NCBI RefSeq assembly: GCF_000472965.1
Contig: NZ_AXAU01000002.1
Location: 124,001 to 188,000, forward strand
Direction: 5' to 3'
Source of the DNA: Bradyrhizobium murdochi
GTDB lineage: Bacteria > Pseudomonadota > Alphaproteobacteria > Rhizobiales > Xanthobacteraceae
Length of the DNA stretch: 64,000 nt
The position numbers and the translations under genes are program-made. The notes below the pieces were generated by a model, which was given only the letters and a program-made list of their open reading frames with translations, searched no databases and was not told the DNA's origin. Shown here piece by piece: positions 45,630 to 54,258 of this stretch. The number at the start of each line of letters is the position of its first letter. The stretch's first letter is position 1.

Positions 45630-45968
45630 TTAAGTAGCCTCCACCAGCGTCCCAATGAGACGCAGCAACTCTTGATCCTCCGGTCCGCCTCCGCCGCCTC
45701 GCGCTAAGAATTCCCTGATCTCTAACTTCTCTGTGCGTCCGCCGGAAGGGACGTTGGGCACGTGCACAACAGAAACTCTGTCAGCGTCACGGACAAGGTA
45801 CCAGCGGTCCCCGTTCGAGCTGCAGTATAGCTCTCTGGCGGCGGCAGAATGCGAGAAGACGCCGAACTCGTGCATCTTGGCAACAAGATCGACGGCACCA
45901 TTGCGTCCAGTGTTCTGCGGAACGTGCTCAATCGTCGCCTTGGCGTCTTCCGGGATCATCATGTTCAC
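45630..45968 (-). CDS. Conserved small soluble protein, coupled to the MscS-like gene
   Basis: 112 residues from a GTG at 45968 that overlaps the stop of the mechanosensitive-channel-like gene (GTGA); an ATG at 45962 is the alternative. The middle FGVFSHSAAARELYCSSNGDRWYLVRD looks conserved in Bradyrhizobium as far as I remember, followed by VVHVPNVPSGGRTEKLEI, a Gly run and a helical end PEDQELLRLIGTLVEA. No function known. The overlap indicates translational coupling with the channel. Confidence 0.65.
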   Translation of the reverse strand: MNMMIPEDAKATIEHVPQNTGRNGAVDLVAKMHEFGVFSHSAAARELYCSSNGDRWYLVRDADRVSVVHVPNVPSGGRTEKLEIREFLARGGGGGPEDQELLRLIGTLVEAT

Positions 45969-46747
45969 CCGCTGGACTGGCGCGGCGGTTGGGAAGTACC
46001 TGCCGTGTGTTCGCCCAAGCGACGGCCGGCTTCAGCGGCTTCATCGAGCTTCGACGCAACATCTTGCGACGAGTCGTACCATCGACGGACTATCTCGGCT
46101 GCGGTGTCTCGTCCACCGAGCCCGAAGGCCAGACCGAGCGCGAGAGCTAATGCGCCGACGACAGCCGTGAACAGCGCGTTGACCAACGTTTGTGCAACAC
46201 CGATCTGGTTCACGGCTACGACGATGGCGAAGGCCCACACCATGACCTTTGCAATCTTGGCGAGGAGGTCGGGATTGCCGAGGTCGGCCTGTGCCGTGGC
46301 GCCTCGGACTAAGTTGCCCAGGGCATTCGCCGCCAAGCCACCGATGACGAGAACGACGATTCCGACGACAAGGTTGGGAATCCACAAGAGGAGTTGTCGC
46401 AACACGTCCGAAACAGCCGGTAGACCCAAAGCGTCGAACGCAACCACAAGCGCAATCAGCCTAATGAACCATTTCGCCGTGAGGGCAATCGCTCCCGAGG
46501 CATCCGTCTCCAGCCCCATGTTATGAACGAAGCCGGTGAACCCCGATTGCGTGGATAGTTCGTTGAAGCGGACTCGCCGAAGCACCGCCGCGATTGCGCT
46601 TGCCACTAAGGCCGCGACGATCCAGCCGATAATCAGGATCGCGGCAAAGCCAAGAATCTTGGGAATGGCGGCGAAGAATACGGCCATCGCGGCCGCAAGG
46701 GATGTGAGCATGGCCTCGCTCCAATCCCGAATGCTCGTAAGCGTCAT
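45965..46747 (-). CDS. Mechanosensitive channel-like membrane protein (TM-helix repeat)
   Basis: 260 residues with four to five hydrophobic helices: SLAAAMAVFFAAIPKILGFA with AAILIIGWIVAALVASAIAAV, then WFIRLIALVVAFDALGL, LLLWIPNLVVGIVVLVIGGLAAN and ALFTAVVGALALALGLAFGLGG. The GLGGRDTAAEIVRRWYD ending after the last helix is as in MscS-related 'TM_helix' proteins, which lack the large C-terminal vestibule. Probably a small-conductance tension-gated pore. It precedes the small coupled gene. Confidence 0.82.
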   Translation of the reverse strand: MTLTSIRDWSEAMLTSLAAAMAVFFAAIPKILGFAAILIIGWIVAALVASAIAAVLRRVRFNELSTQSGFTGFVHNMGLETDASGAIALTAKWFIRLIALVVAFDALGLPAVSDVLRQLLLWIPNLVVGIVVLVIGGLAANALGNLVRGATAQADLGNPDLLAKIAKVMVWAFAIVVAVNQIGVAQTLVNALFTAVVGALALALGLAFGLGGRDTAAEIVRRWYDSSQDVASKLDEAAEAGRRLGEHTAGTSQPPRQSSG

Positions 46748-47187
46748 GGTGCCTTCCTCCCGGTGAGGGCGCGGACGGCTCCGTCCGCGTCCAGCGCGCA
46801 GAACTCACAAAAGTCAACACCGCAAAGACCTGAAAGGTTTCAGGGGGTTGCAGTCCTAAGACAGAATGTTTGGGGTGAGACGCGGATTTTGCACTGCGAA
46901 GGGTGCCATTTGAGGGTCCGCCGCTTCGTTGAACCGTCCCATCGCGTTTGACGGAGGATACCACTGTTCCGGCCTTGGGGCGCGCAGCGTCCGGTTGGGG
47001 TCATGAGCCGGCATTACCGGCCTCGAAGCCGTGGTCAGCCTCCCCGGAAGGTGACATCGAAGCCACCTGCCAGCCTGCCCGCTTCGGGCCAGGAGGGGAC
47101 GAAGCGAGTGCACCTTTGCGTGTGGTCATCTTTTCTTGCGGCGCCCCTTGGTCCCGTCGCGGCCTCCGTTCCCGAGGGTATAGGATG
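46748..47187. other. Gene-free stretch inside the membrane-protein cluster
   Basis: About 440 bp. Short frames on the plus strand (from 46948 and 47003) lack ribosome sites and any domain. It should contain the promoter of the minus-strand channel operon at its left side. Nothing else was recognised. Confidence 0.35.
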
Positions 47188-47964
47188 TCAATCCACAGCG
47201 ACCTCTCGAAACGCTGTCGGTGCCATGGTCACGCCGCCAAAGGCAAAAGGCCGGTCGTAGACCATGAGAAGGACGAGGCACACGGCGACTGCCGTTGAAA
47301 AGATCAACATGGTCGTCGCCATCGCTGTTCGATTATCGATATGTATCATTGCGATCGTCACGAGGATCAGCATCGTCAGGACAACGATGACTGCCCACTG
47401 GATCGGCGCGATCTGAAGCTGGCTGAGCCGAATTCTATCTCGCCGGGCTTCAAATGCATGTTCGATCGCCACCAAAGCGCGCTCCTGGGCCAGCTGCTGA
47501 GCGGCTTGTGCGGGCGTAAAGGAAAGGACCGCCGCCACCGCGTCAGTCAATCCAGTCGGGATTGCTTGCAAGTTGGCTTCGCCCCTGCCCATCGCTGGCC
47601 AATCCTGCGTTTCGATGAAATGGAAGTGGCGCTTGATGCTATCGCGCAGATTGTTCCGAACATCCGGTGGAAAAGTATCCGCGAGGAGCACGGCCTGTCG
47701 GAGAGCACTGGCTTCCTGACCGACATATTCCCCGGCGCGATCGACATTTGTCCATACGCGCGAGGACAGGAAGGCGAGGAGCAGGGCCAGGATAACCGCT
47801 AGAGGCGTCAACGTCACAGGCGAGGCCGCCTTCAGCTCCCTCGCCACTGCGCGCCGGGACAGGATTGCCGCTGCGCCGAAAGTCGCCATCGTCAACACGT
47901 AACAGAAGCCGAATACAAGAAGCGTGATGCCGAGAATCGATTGGGACTCAACCCAACGCAACAT
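47188..47964 (-). CDS. DUF4239 membrane protein
   Basis: 258 residues. Two hydrophobic segments at the N-terminus (ILGITLLVFGFCYVLTMATFGAAAIL and SPVTLTPLAVILALLLAFLSS) and two at the C-terminus (WAVIVVLTMLILVTIAMIHI, TTMLIFSTAVAVCLVLLMV) flank a ~110-residue soluble domain with LRDSIKRHFHFIETQDWPAM. This arrangement matches DUF4239, distantly like bestrophin channels; function unproven. It is upstream of the MscS-like gene on the same strand. Confidence 0.8.
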   Translation of the reverse strand: MLRWVESQSILGITLLVFGFCYVLTMATFGAAAILSRRAVARELKAASPVTLTPLAVILALLLAFLSSRVWTNVDRAGEYVGQEASALRQAVLLADTFPPDVRNNLRDSIKRHFHFIETQDWPAMGRGEANLQAIPTGLTDAVAAVLSFTPAQAAQQLAQERALVAIEHAFEARRDRIRLSQLQIAPIQWAVIVVLTMLILVTIAMIHIDNRTAMATTMLIFSTAVAVCLVLLMVYDRPFAFGGVTMAPTAFREVAVD

Positions 47965-48344
47965 TGGTCCTCCTGAGCTGGCTACTTCTATCTTTCTAGA
48001 ATACGCCCCGAGCCCTCTGACCGGAAGGCCACACCGCTCGGGTGCTGCAGGCCAGCGGGCATTCGCGTGATGCCGAAGGACGGCACCGACTGGGATCAGG
48101 AATATGGCTTCACCGACAATGGGCGGATGCCGAAGCCGTTAACTGCTGCGCTGCGGCAGTTCGATCCCCCGATGTCCAGAGTGGGTCATTTCCGACCGAT
48201 TCAACCGGTTCTGCTTGCCGGTTCATGCCTGCGCCGTCCCGAAAGCGGGCCTGATGCTGGGATGACAAGCCGCAGCCAACTACCTCGCCTTCATCCAGTT
48301 CGCATCAATACGGCTGTGGCTTCGCGTTAACGAGTCCACCCCCC
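47965..48344. other. Intergenic stretch with a possible gene relic
   Basis: About 380 bp. Bases 48067-48180 read in one frame as VMPKDGTDWDQEYGFTDNGR... then MPKPLTAALRQFD, which looks protein-like and more regular than chance, but the frame has no good start, no ribosome site and degenerates after ~48180. I take it as a possible gene tail or relic of unknown origin. Confidence 0.35.
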
Positions 48345-49625
48345 TCACCGCACCGCGAACGGCGCCTGGTAGGGCCGGCCAAACGGCACGCCGTTGATCA
48401 CGTTCTGCACGGGCTTGAGCAACAGCTTGCCCTCGCGCTTGTTGTTGCGGGTGTCGACGAACGAGGTCTGCGCCTCCACCAGATCCATAATCGCGACGTC
48501 GCCGGGTGCGCCGATCTGCAGCGTGCCGATCTTGGGCGCGCGGTTGATGATTTTCGCCGGCGTCGATGTCGCCGCCGCCACCACCTGCTCCAATGTAAGG
48601 CCGAGCGTGAAGAACTTGCTCATGACGTTCGGCAAATACGGCATGCCTGGCGAGTTGCCGGAGAAGACGTGGATGTCGGAGGAGATCGTATCCGGTGTGC
48701 AGCCGCCCGGAAGCGCGACCTCCGCCACCGTGAAATCAAAACTGCCGCCGCCATGGCCGACGTCGAACATCACGCCGCGCTGCTTGGCGGCGAGCGCTGA
48801 TGGCAGCAGCTTGCCATCCTGCACGATGTTAGTGAAGGCGCCGGCGATGTTCGGAGCGCCGGAATAGGCATGCGTCAGCACATCGCCCGGCCGCATCAGG
48901 TCGAGAATCTGCGACATCAGCTCCTTGGTCTCGACGCCGCCGATATGCACCATCATCTTGGCCGGCCAGCCGCACATCTCGCAGGCCTTGATGCCGCGCT
49001 TCAGCGGCTCCAGCCCGTGCTTGGCGATCACGTTCTCCGACATCCTGACCTTCACGCCGAGCAGGAAGTCCGGATTTTCCGCCAGCGCCATCGCGCAGGC
49101 ATCGACTTGCGCGTAGTCGATGTTGTAGAGCTCGGCGACCGGGAAACCGGACAGGCCGTTGTTGGCGATGTGAACGAAGGCGTAAATTCGCGCCCGCGAT
49201 TGCGCCACGATGTAACGCCGCAGCGCCGCGAGATTGTTGACGCCGGCATCGCCTGCCGACACCACCGTGGTGGTGGCCTGGGCCTGCACCAGCTCGTCGG
49301 CGGGAATGCCGATCGCCGAACCATAGGGGTAGACGTGCGAATGCAGATCGATCAGGCCGGGTGTCACCAGCTTGCCTGAGGCATCGATGGTCTTGGCGGC
49401 GCGCGCGGCCGGAATCTCGTTCTCGACCGCCTCGATCACACCCCAGCGGATACCGATATCGCGCTTGCCCTTGAGTGACTGACTCGGATCGAGCACGTCG
49501 CCGCCCTTGATCACGAGGTCGAATTTGTCATTCGGCCCCATCGCGGCATGGGCGCTTCCGGACATCGCGGCGACCGCGGCCGATCCGGCCAAGCTCAGGA
49601 AATGACGGCGTGAAACCCCGCTCAT
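48345..49625 (-). CDS. Tat-exported amidohydrolase/deacetylase family protein
   Basis: 426 residues from the ATG at 49625 with GGGGAGG upstream. A Tat signal (VSRRHFLSLAGSAAVAAM) precedes an amidohydrolase domain: LVIKGGDVLDPSQSLKGKRD, TPGLIDLHSHVYPYG (H-x-H metal site) and late GLTLEQVVAAATSTPAKIIN. The segment CEMCGWPAKMMVHIGGVE supplies the later metal His. The dihydroorotase/D-aminoacylase-like branch often contains enzymes labelled 'amidohydrolase/deacetylase family'. Periplasmic location and unknown substrate make it probably catabolic. Confidence 0.88.
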   Translation of the reverse strand: MSGVSRRHFLSLAGSAAVAAMSGSAHAAMGPNDKFDLVIKGGDVLDPSQSLKGKRDIGIRWGVIEAVENEIPAARAAKTIDASGKLVTPGLIDLHSHVYPYGSAIGIPADELVQAQATTTVVSAGDAGVNNLAALRRYIVAQSRARIYAFVHIANNGLSGFPVAELYNIDYAQVDACAMALAENPDFLLGVKVRMSENVIAKHGLEPLKRGIKACEMCGWPAKMMVHIGGVETKELMSQILDLMRPGDVLTHAYSGAPNIAGAFTNIVQDGKLLPSALAAKQRGVMFDVGHGGGSFDFTVAEVALPGGCTPDTISSDIHVFSGNSPGMPYLPNVMSKFFTLGLTLEQVVAAATSTPAKIINRAPKIGTLQIGAPGDVAIMDLVEAQTSFVDTRNNKREGKLLLKPVQNVINGVPFGRPYQAPFAVR

Positions 49626-49979
49626 GGCAGCCTCCCCAATTTGATTGTTATGGCGCGATGATGCGCCCGCTCCCAGCCTTCCGCAAGCAAGAGTAAAACC
49701 TGCCCATTCTCGTCCCACGCTGGATTGAAGCGCGGCGCTGCCGGTTTCCGGTGGGCGCTTGCTTTATCGACGTTCGCAGCTTTGCCTCTCGCGGCGCACG
49801 CATGCGCGACACGGCCACAACAAGCGAAGCGATCGGACGAGTGATCATCAAGAAGAAGTATCGTTATTGACGCCTCGGATCGCATCGCGTTGCGCGTTCG
49901 GTCCGGATGTCCCCAAACGAAAAATGGCCCCTCGCGGGGCCATTCTCTTTGTTTTGCGTGTCGCTGCGTTCGAAAAATC
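49626..49979. other. Intergenic region between amidohydrolase and thiolase genes
   Basis: About 350 bp. The thiolase terminator (49924-49943) lies at its right; the left part should contain the amidohydrolase promoter. No convincing frame. Confidence 0.4.
49924..49943 (-). terminator. Intrinsic terminator of the thiolase gene
   Basis: Arms atggcccc and ggggccat with a 4-base loop; on the minus strand the hairpin is followed by a T-rich tract (ttttcgttt). It lies 37 bp after the thiolase stop. This is the best classical terminator in the window. Confidence 0.85.
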
Positions 49980-51152
49980 TCAGCTATAGATCTCGAACAG
50001 GCCGGCGCCGCCCTGGCCGCCGCCGATGCACATCGTGACGACGCCCCACTTGGCCTTGCGCCGCCGGCCTTCCTGCAGGATGTGGCCGGTGAGACGCGCA
50101 CCGGTCATGCCGAAGGGATGGCCGATCGCGATCGAGCCGCCGTTGACGTTGTACTTCTCCGGATCGATGCCGAGCTTGTCGCGGGAATAGAGACACTGGC
50201 TGGCAAAGGCTTCGTTGAGCTCCCAGAGATCGATGTCGTCGATCTTCAGACCATGGCGCTTCAGAAGTTTTGGCACGGCGTAGATCGGGCCGATGCCCAT
50301 CTCGTCCGGCTCGCAGCCCGCCGCCGCCCAGGCGACGAAGCGGCCCATCGGATTGAGACCGCGCTTCTCGGCATCCTTGGCTTCCATCAGAACGACCGCC
50401 GCCGCGCCATCCGAGAGCTGGCTGGCGTTGCCGGCGGTGACGTACTTGCCCGGGCCCTTGACCGGCTCGAGCTTGCCAAGGCCTTCCATCGTCGTATCGG
50501 GACGATTGCATTCGTCGCGGTCGACGGTGTAGTCGACGATGCTCTCCGCCTTGGTCTGCTTGTCGACCACCTTCATCTTGGTCTTCATCGGGACGATTTC
50601 GTCCTTGAACTTGTTGGCCTGCTGGGCGGCGGCCATGCGGCGCTGCGATTCCAGCGAATACTCGTCCTGATATTCGCGGCTGAGCTTGTAGCGCTCGGCA
50701 ACGATATCGGCGGTATCGATCATCGCCATGAAGATATCGGGCGCGACCTTGAGCAGGTCCGGATCGATCGATTCCTTGGGCGAGCCGCCGCCGGGGATCG
50801 AGATGCTCTCGACGCCGCCGGCCACGATGCAGTCAGCTCCGTCAGAGCGGATCGAGTTGGCGGCCATCGCGATGGTCTGCAGGCCGGAGGAGCAGAAGCG
50901 GTTCACCGAGACGCCAGCGGTCGATTTCGGCAATCCGGCGAGCAGCGCGGCCTGGCGGCCGATATTCGGCGCGCCATGCGCGCAATTGCCGAGATAGCAG
51001 TCCTCGACATATTCCTTGTCGACGCCGGCGCGCTCGACGGCGTGCTTGATGGCGTGAGCCGCCATCGACATCGGCGGGGTAATGTTGAATCCGCCGCGGC
51101 CGGACTTCGCCAGCCCCGTACGTGCATAGGAAACGATGACAGCTTCACGCAT
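49980..51152 (-). CDS. Acetyl-CoA acyltransferase (thiolase)
   Basis: 390 residues from the ATG at 51152, preceded by GGGAGG; the frame upstream is not coding. Thiolase signatures: Cys87 in [15 protein letters not shown] (nucleophile), [26 protein letters not shown] and [13 protein letters not shown] with the second Cys. The family either cleaves 3-ketoacyl-CoA or condenses acetyl-CoA; the N-terminus [20 protein letters not shown] is typical of degradative 3-ketoacyl thiolases of the acetyl-CoA C-acyltransferase group. No partner hydratase/dehydrogenase is adjacent. Confidence 0.92.
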   Translation of the reverse strand: MREAVIVSYARTGLAKSGRGGFNITPPMSMAAHAIKHAVERAGVDKEYVEDCYLGNCAHGAPNIGRQAALLAGLPKSTAGVSVNRFCSSGLQTIAMAANSIRSDGADCIVAGGVESISIPGGGSPKESIDPDLLKVAPDIFMAMIDTADIVAERYKLSREYQDEYSLESQRRMAAAQQANKFKDEIVPMKTKMKVVDKQTKAESIVDYTVDRDECNRPDTTMEGLGKLEPVKGPGKYVTAGNASQLSDGAAAVVLMEAKDAEKRGLNPMGRFVAWAAAGCEPDEMGIGPIYAVPKLLKRHGLKIDDIDLWELNEAFASQCLYSRDKLGIDPEKYNVNGGSIAIGHPFGMTGARLTGHILQEGRRRKAKWGVVTMCIGGGQGGAGLFEIYS

Positions 51153-51521
51153 TTGAAAGACCTCCCTTTGATGCGATCCAGTATGGACTGGAGCCGCGCC
51201 CGTGTGTAGCGAAAACCCGAATTCCGGCGGGCGGAACAGAATGGATCCGCAGGCCGGCTCGGAGCCGGGATTTGCACAACGCCTGTTCTTGGGCAAGGCC
51301 ACGCTAACGCGTTCTGTCTTTTGCGGCCGATGCGCGACGAAGGACGCATGCGCCGGCTGTTTCACTCAGCGAAATTGGCCCCTATTGAGATCGCCCGCGA
51401 GCAAGCGATCCGAGACAGGTCAGGGGTGCGATGGTAAGGACATTGGGCTTTCCGTGCCGCTGGCCGTATGCGGCCATCTCGCGGTGACGCCATGAGCCGT
51501 TCATGTGACACACGAGACGCC
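51153..51521. other. Intergenic region upstream of the thiolase
   Basis: About 370 bp between the thiolase start and the Bug receptor stop, both on the minus strand. It should contain the thiolase promoter. Overlapping short frames only; nothing else seen. Confidence 0.4.
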
Positions 51522-52508
51522 TCACTTCCCTGTTCCGGCCGCCGCGGCAAGAATGGGTGCCCAGCGTGCGATCTCGGACCGAACGAAGCGGTCGAATGCC
51601 GCCGGATTGCGTTCGTCCTTTGCCGGGATCGAGCCGCCGAGCTGGGCGATCCGCTCGCGTACGACGGGCTCATCGAGCGCCCGGTCGAGCGCATCGGAAA
51701 GCCTCGCGATGATTTCGCGCGAAACGCCTTTCGGCGCAAACAGTCCCGCCCAGACGCTCATCTCATAGTTGATGCCGGCCTCCCCAGCGGTCGGAACATT
51801 CGGCAGCGTTTCGAGGCGTTTCGCGGCAGAGACCGCGAAAGCCTTGACCGAACCTGCCAAAACCGACTCCGCCACGCTGACCGATTGCTCGCACATGAAG
51901 TCGACGTGACCGCCGACCAGATCATTCAGGGCCGGGCCTGATCCGCGATAGGCAACGAGCGCCGGATTCGCGCCGAGTCCCGCGGTGAACAGCAGGCATG
52001 CCATATGCGAGGACGCGCCGACGCCGCCATGAGCCTGCTTCACCGCATCACCCCTTTGCCGCAGCACTGCGACGAACTCCTTCAGATCGTTTGCCGGGAA
52101 ATCCTTCCGCGCGATTACGATCGCCGGGGAATGCGCGGTGATGCCGATCGGCACGAAGTCGGCAACGGGATCGTATTTGAGGTTCGGCGTCAGCACTGGA
52201 GCCGCGACATGCGAGCCCATGGCGGCGGCAAGCACGGTATAGCCGTCGGGTGCGGCAGCCGCTGCGCGGCCGCTGCCGACTGTGCCGCCGGCGCCGCTGA
52301 CATTCTCGATGACGATGGATTGCCCGAGGATCTTCGACATCTGGTTGGTGACGATCCGCGCCACGACGTCGCTGGCGCCTCCGGGAGGGAACGGCACGAT
52401 CACCGTAATCGCCCTGGAGGGGTAAGCCTGCGCACGCACCGGTCCTGCGATGCCAGCGAACAGCATCGCAACCAGGCAGGCTTCCCAGAGACACGTGCAA
52501 GGTTTCAT
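51522..52508 (-). CDS. Bug-type tripartite tricarboxylate transporter substrate-binding protein
   Basis: 328 residues from the ATG at 52508 (AGGAG upstream). Signal peptide CLWEACLVAMLFAGIAGPVRAQA, then the Bug start YPSRAITVIVPFPPGGASDV, ENVSGAGGTVGSGRAAAAAPDG and the later YDPVADFVPIGITAHSPAIV. It is a second orphan receptor in the window and is the last gene of a three-gene minus-strand cluster with a Gfo/Idh oxidoreductase and a GlcG-like gene, so it may bring in their substrate. Confidence 0.92.
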   Translation of the reverse strand: MKPCTCLWEACLVAMLFAGIAGPVRAQAYPSRAITVIVPFPPGGASDVVARIVTNQMSKILGQSIVIENVSGAGGTVGSGRAAAAAPDGYTVLAAAMGSHVAAPVLTPNLKYDPVADFVPIGITAHSPAIVIARKDFPANDLKEFVAVLRQRGDAVKQAHGGVGASSHMACLLFTAGLGANPALVAYRGSGPALNDLVGGHVDFMCEQSVSVAESVLAGSVKAFAVSAAKRLETLPNVPTAGEAGINYEMSVWAGLFAPKGVSREIIARLSDALDRALDEPVVRERIAQLGGSIPAKDERNPAAFDRFVRSEIARWAPILAAAAGTGK

Positions 52509-52540
52509 AACGCGCGCTCCTGTCCCTTGCTGCTGCGCGG

Positions 52541-53554
52541 TCACACGCTTCCGTCGTTCAATATTTCCGCGACCTCGACCGAACGCCCCTCACGCGCCGA
52601 AAGAATGCCGGCGCGCACGACCGCGAGCGATCGCGTCGCCTCCTCGCCGCCGACTTCGTGCTGGCGCTGACCGCGCGCCGCCTCGGCAAATTCCTCGAGC
52701 TCTTCGACCAGGGTATCGTTGCTGGCACATGGCACCGCCACCGGCTGGCTCTCACCGCGCTTGAGCAACCGCAGCCCGTTGTGCAAATCGTAGAACGCCG
52801 TCATGTCCTTGCCGTAGACGTTCATCAGGTAATACTCGGACGCCGAGGCGTAGCTTGCGTTCAGCGTCGAAAGCGCGCCGTTCTCATGCTGCAGGATCAG
52901 GCTCGCGACATCCGGATTGTCGCCGGGCAGCACCAGTTGCACCGATTGTGCGCGTACCGCTTGGATCGGCCCGATCAGGTAGGCGAGCACGTCGACATAG
53001 TGGATCCCGATCTGCAGCATCACGCCGCCCGGCATGCCTGCGGCCTGGTAGCGCCAGGAGGCGAGATCGATCTTGCCGAGGCGATCGCGGCTGATGTTCG
53101 CCTCGGCATTGACGAGCCTGCCGAACCGGCCGGCGTCGATCTCTCGCCTGATGTAGCGGAAATGGCTCTCGCGCCGCCGCTGATAGCCGAGCGCCAGCAC
53201 CACCCCGGCCTTGCGACAGGCCTCGGTGATGGCGCGGCCGTCCGCTATGGTGTTGGCGATCGGCTTGTCCAGAAAAACGTGCTTGCCGGCGGCTGCGGCA
53301 GCGCAGGTCGTCGCCAGATGCACATCGTTCGGCGTCGTGTTGATGATCGCCTCGATCTCGGCATCGGCCAGCAGCGCCTCATAGCTCGCGGCCGGCCGGC
53401 AGCGGTATTTTGCCGCGAAATTTTTGCGTTTCTCATCCGACCTTGTGTAGCAGCCGCGGATCGCGAGCTTGCCCGAGCGCTGGATGGCATCCGCCAGCAC
53501 GTCGGACCACCATCCCATCCCGATACAGGCCACGCGGAGCGGATCGGCACCCAT
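52541..53554 (-). CDS. Gfo/Idh/MocA family oxidoreductase
   Basis: 337 residues from the ATG at 53554 (GGGAGG eight bases upstream). The Rossmann start RVACIGMGWWSDVLADAIQ and the dinucleotide-helper DKPIANTIADGRAI (family E-K-P, here D-K-P) are followed by the C-terminal alpha/beta domain with YQAAGMPGGVMLQIGIHYVD, whose His is in the usual catalytic position. The family oxidises sugars, inositol or related polyols with NAD(P). It lies 32 bp upstream of the Bug receptor and 87 bp after the GlcG-like gene. Confidence 0.9.
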   Translation of the reverse strand: MGADPLRVACIGMGWWSDVLADAIQRSGKLAIRGCYTRSDEKRKNFAAKYRCRPAASYEALLADAEIEAIINTTPNDVHLATTCAAAAAGKHVFLDKPIANTIADGRAITEACRKAGVVLALGYQRRRESHFRYIRREIDAGRFGRLVNAEANISRDRLGKIDLASWRYQAAGMPGGVMLQIGIHYVDVLAYLIGPIQAVRAQSVQLVLPGDNPDVASLILQHENGALSTLNASYASASEYYLMNVYGKDMTAFYDLHNGLRLLKRGESQPVAVPCASNDTLVEELEEFAEAARGQRQHEVGGEEATRSLAVVRAGILSAREGRSVEVAEILNDGSV

Positions 53555-53641
53555 CACTTTGCCCTCCCAAGGACCTTGCTCTCAAAGACCGTGCCGTTCT
53601 CAAAGGCCGCGTTCGTCCGGCCGGCTTCGGTCCCTGCTACT

Positions 53642-54082
53642 TCATTCCCACCTCGCACCGATCGACTCGACGGCCGACCTGGCGATCCGCAAATCGGTCT
53701 CCCAATCGCCGCCGCTGACGCCGACACCGCCGATGCATTCGCGGTCGACCAGCACCGGCACGCCCCCTTCCATCGCCGTCCACCGCTCCGGTCCGGCGGC
53801 GAGCGCGAGCCCGATCGCATGGCTGACGTCGAGGTCCTGGCCGGCCGCGCCTTTCGCCGTGGTCGGACGCCGGTTCGACGCGGCGCAGACCGCCTTGGTG
53901 GTGCAGGAGTGCACAGTATGGAAGCGGCCGCCGTCCATTCGTTCGATCAGGATCACATGCCCACCGGCATCCACCACGGCACAGGAGATCGCGATGCCGG
54001 CCTGGCCGGCCAATTCCAGCGCCGTCGCCATGATCCTTTTCGCGCCCTGATGCGTCAGGCGCTTGCTATCGGCAACAAACAT
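53642..54082 (-). CDS. GlcG/HbpS family heme-binding-like protein
   Basis: 146 residues from the ATG at 54082. The family core is clear: LTHQGAKRIMATALELAGQ, ISCAVVDAGGHVILIERMDG, AVCAASNRRPTT and VPVLVDRECIGGVGVSGGD. GlcG proteins are small and often sit with catabolic or transporter genes; HbpS in Streptomyces binds heme, but other members do not clearly do so. The neighbouring Gfo/Idh and Bug genes on the same strand make a catabolic accessory role more likely here. Confidence 0.88.
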   Translation of the reverse strand: MFVADSKRLTHQGAKRIMATALELAGQAGIAISCAVVDAGGHVILIERMDGGRFHTVHSCTTKAVCAASNRRPTTAKGAAGQDLDVSHAIGLALAAGPERWTAMEGGVPVLVDRECIGGVGVSGGDWETDLRIARSAVESIGARWE

Positions 54083-54258
54083 GGCAGCGCTCCGGTCGGG
54101 AGGGACAGGCGAATTGTGCCCCATCAAGAAACGGCATGCAATCTCCGGCTGCCGTTCCGGCAACACACGCCTCGCGCGATGAAGCCTAGCCAGACTATGA
54201 GGCGCGAACATGGACGGTCGTCAGGAATTCTGTGCCGACGGCCCGCCGGCCGAACGCC

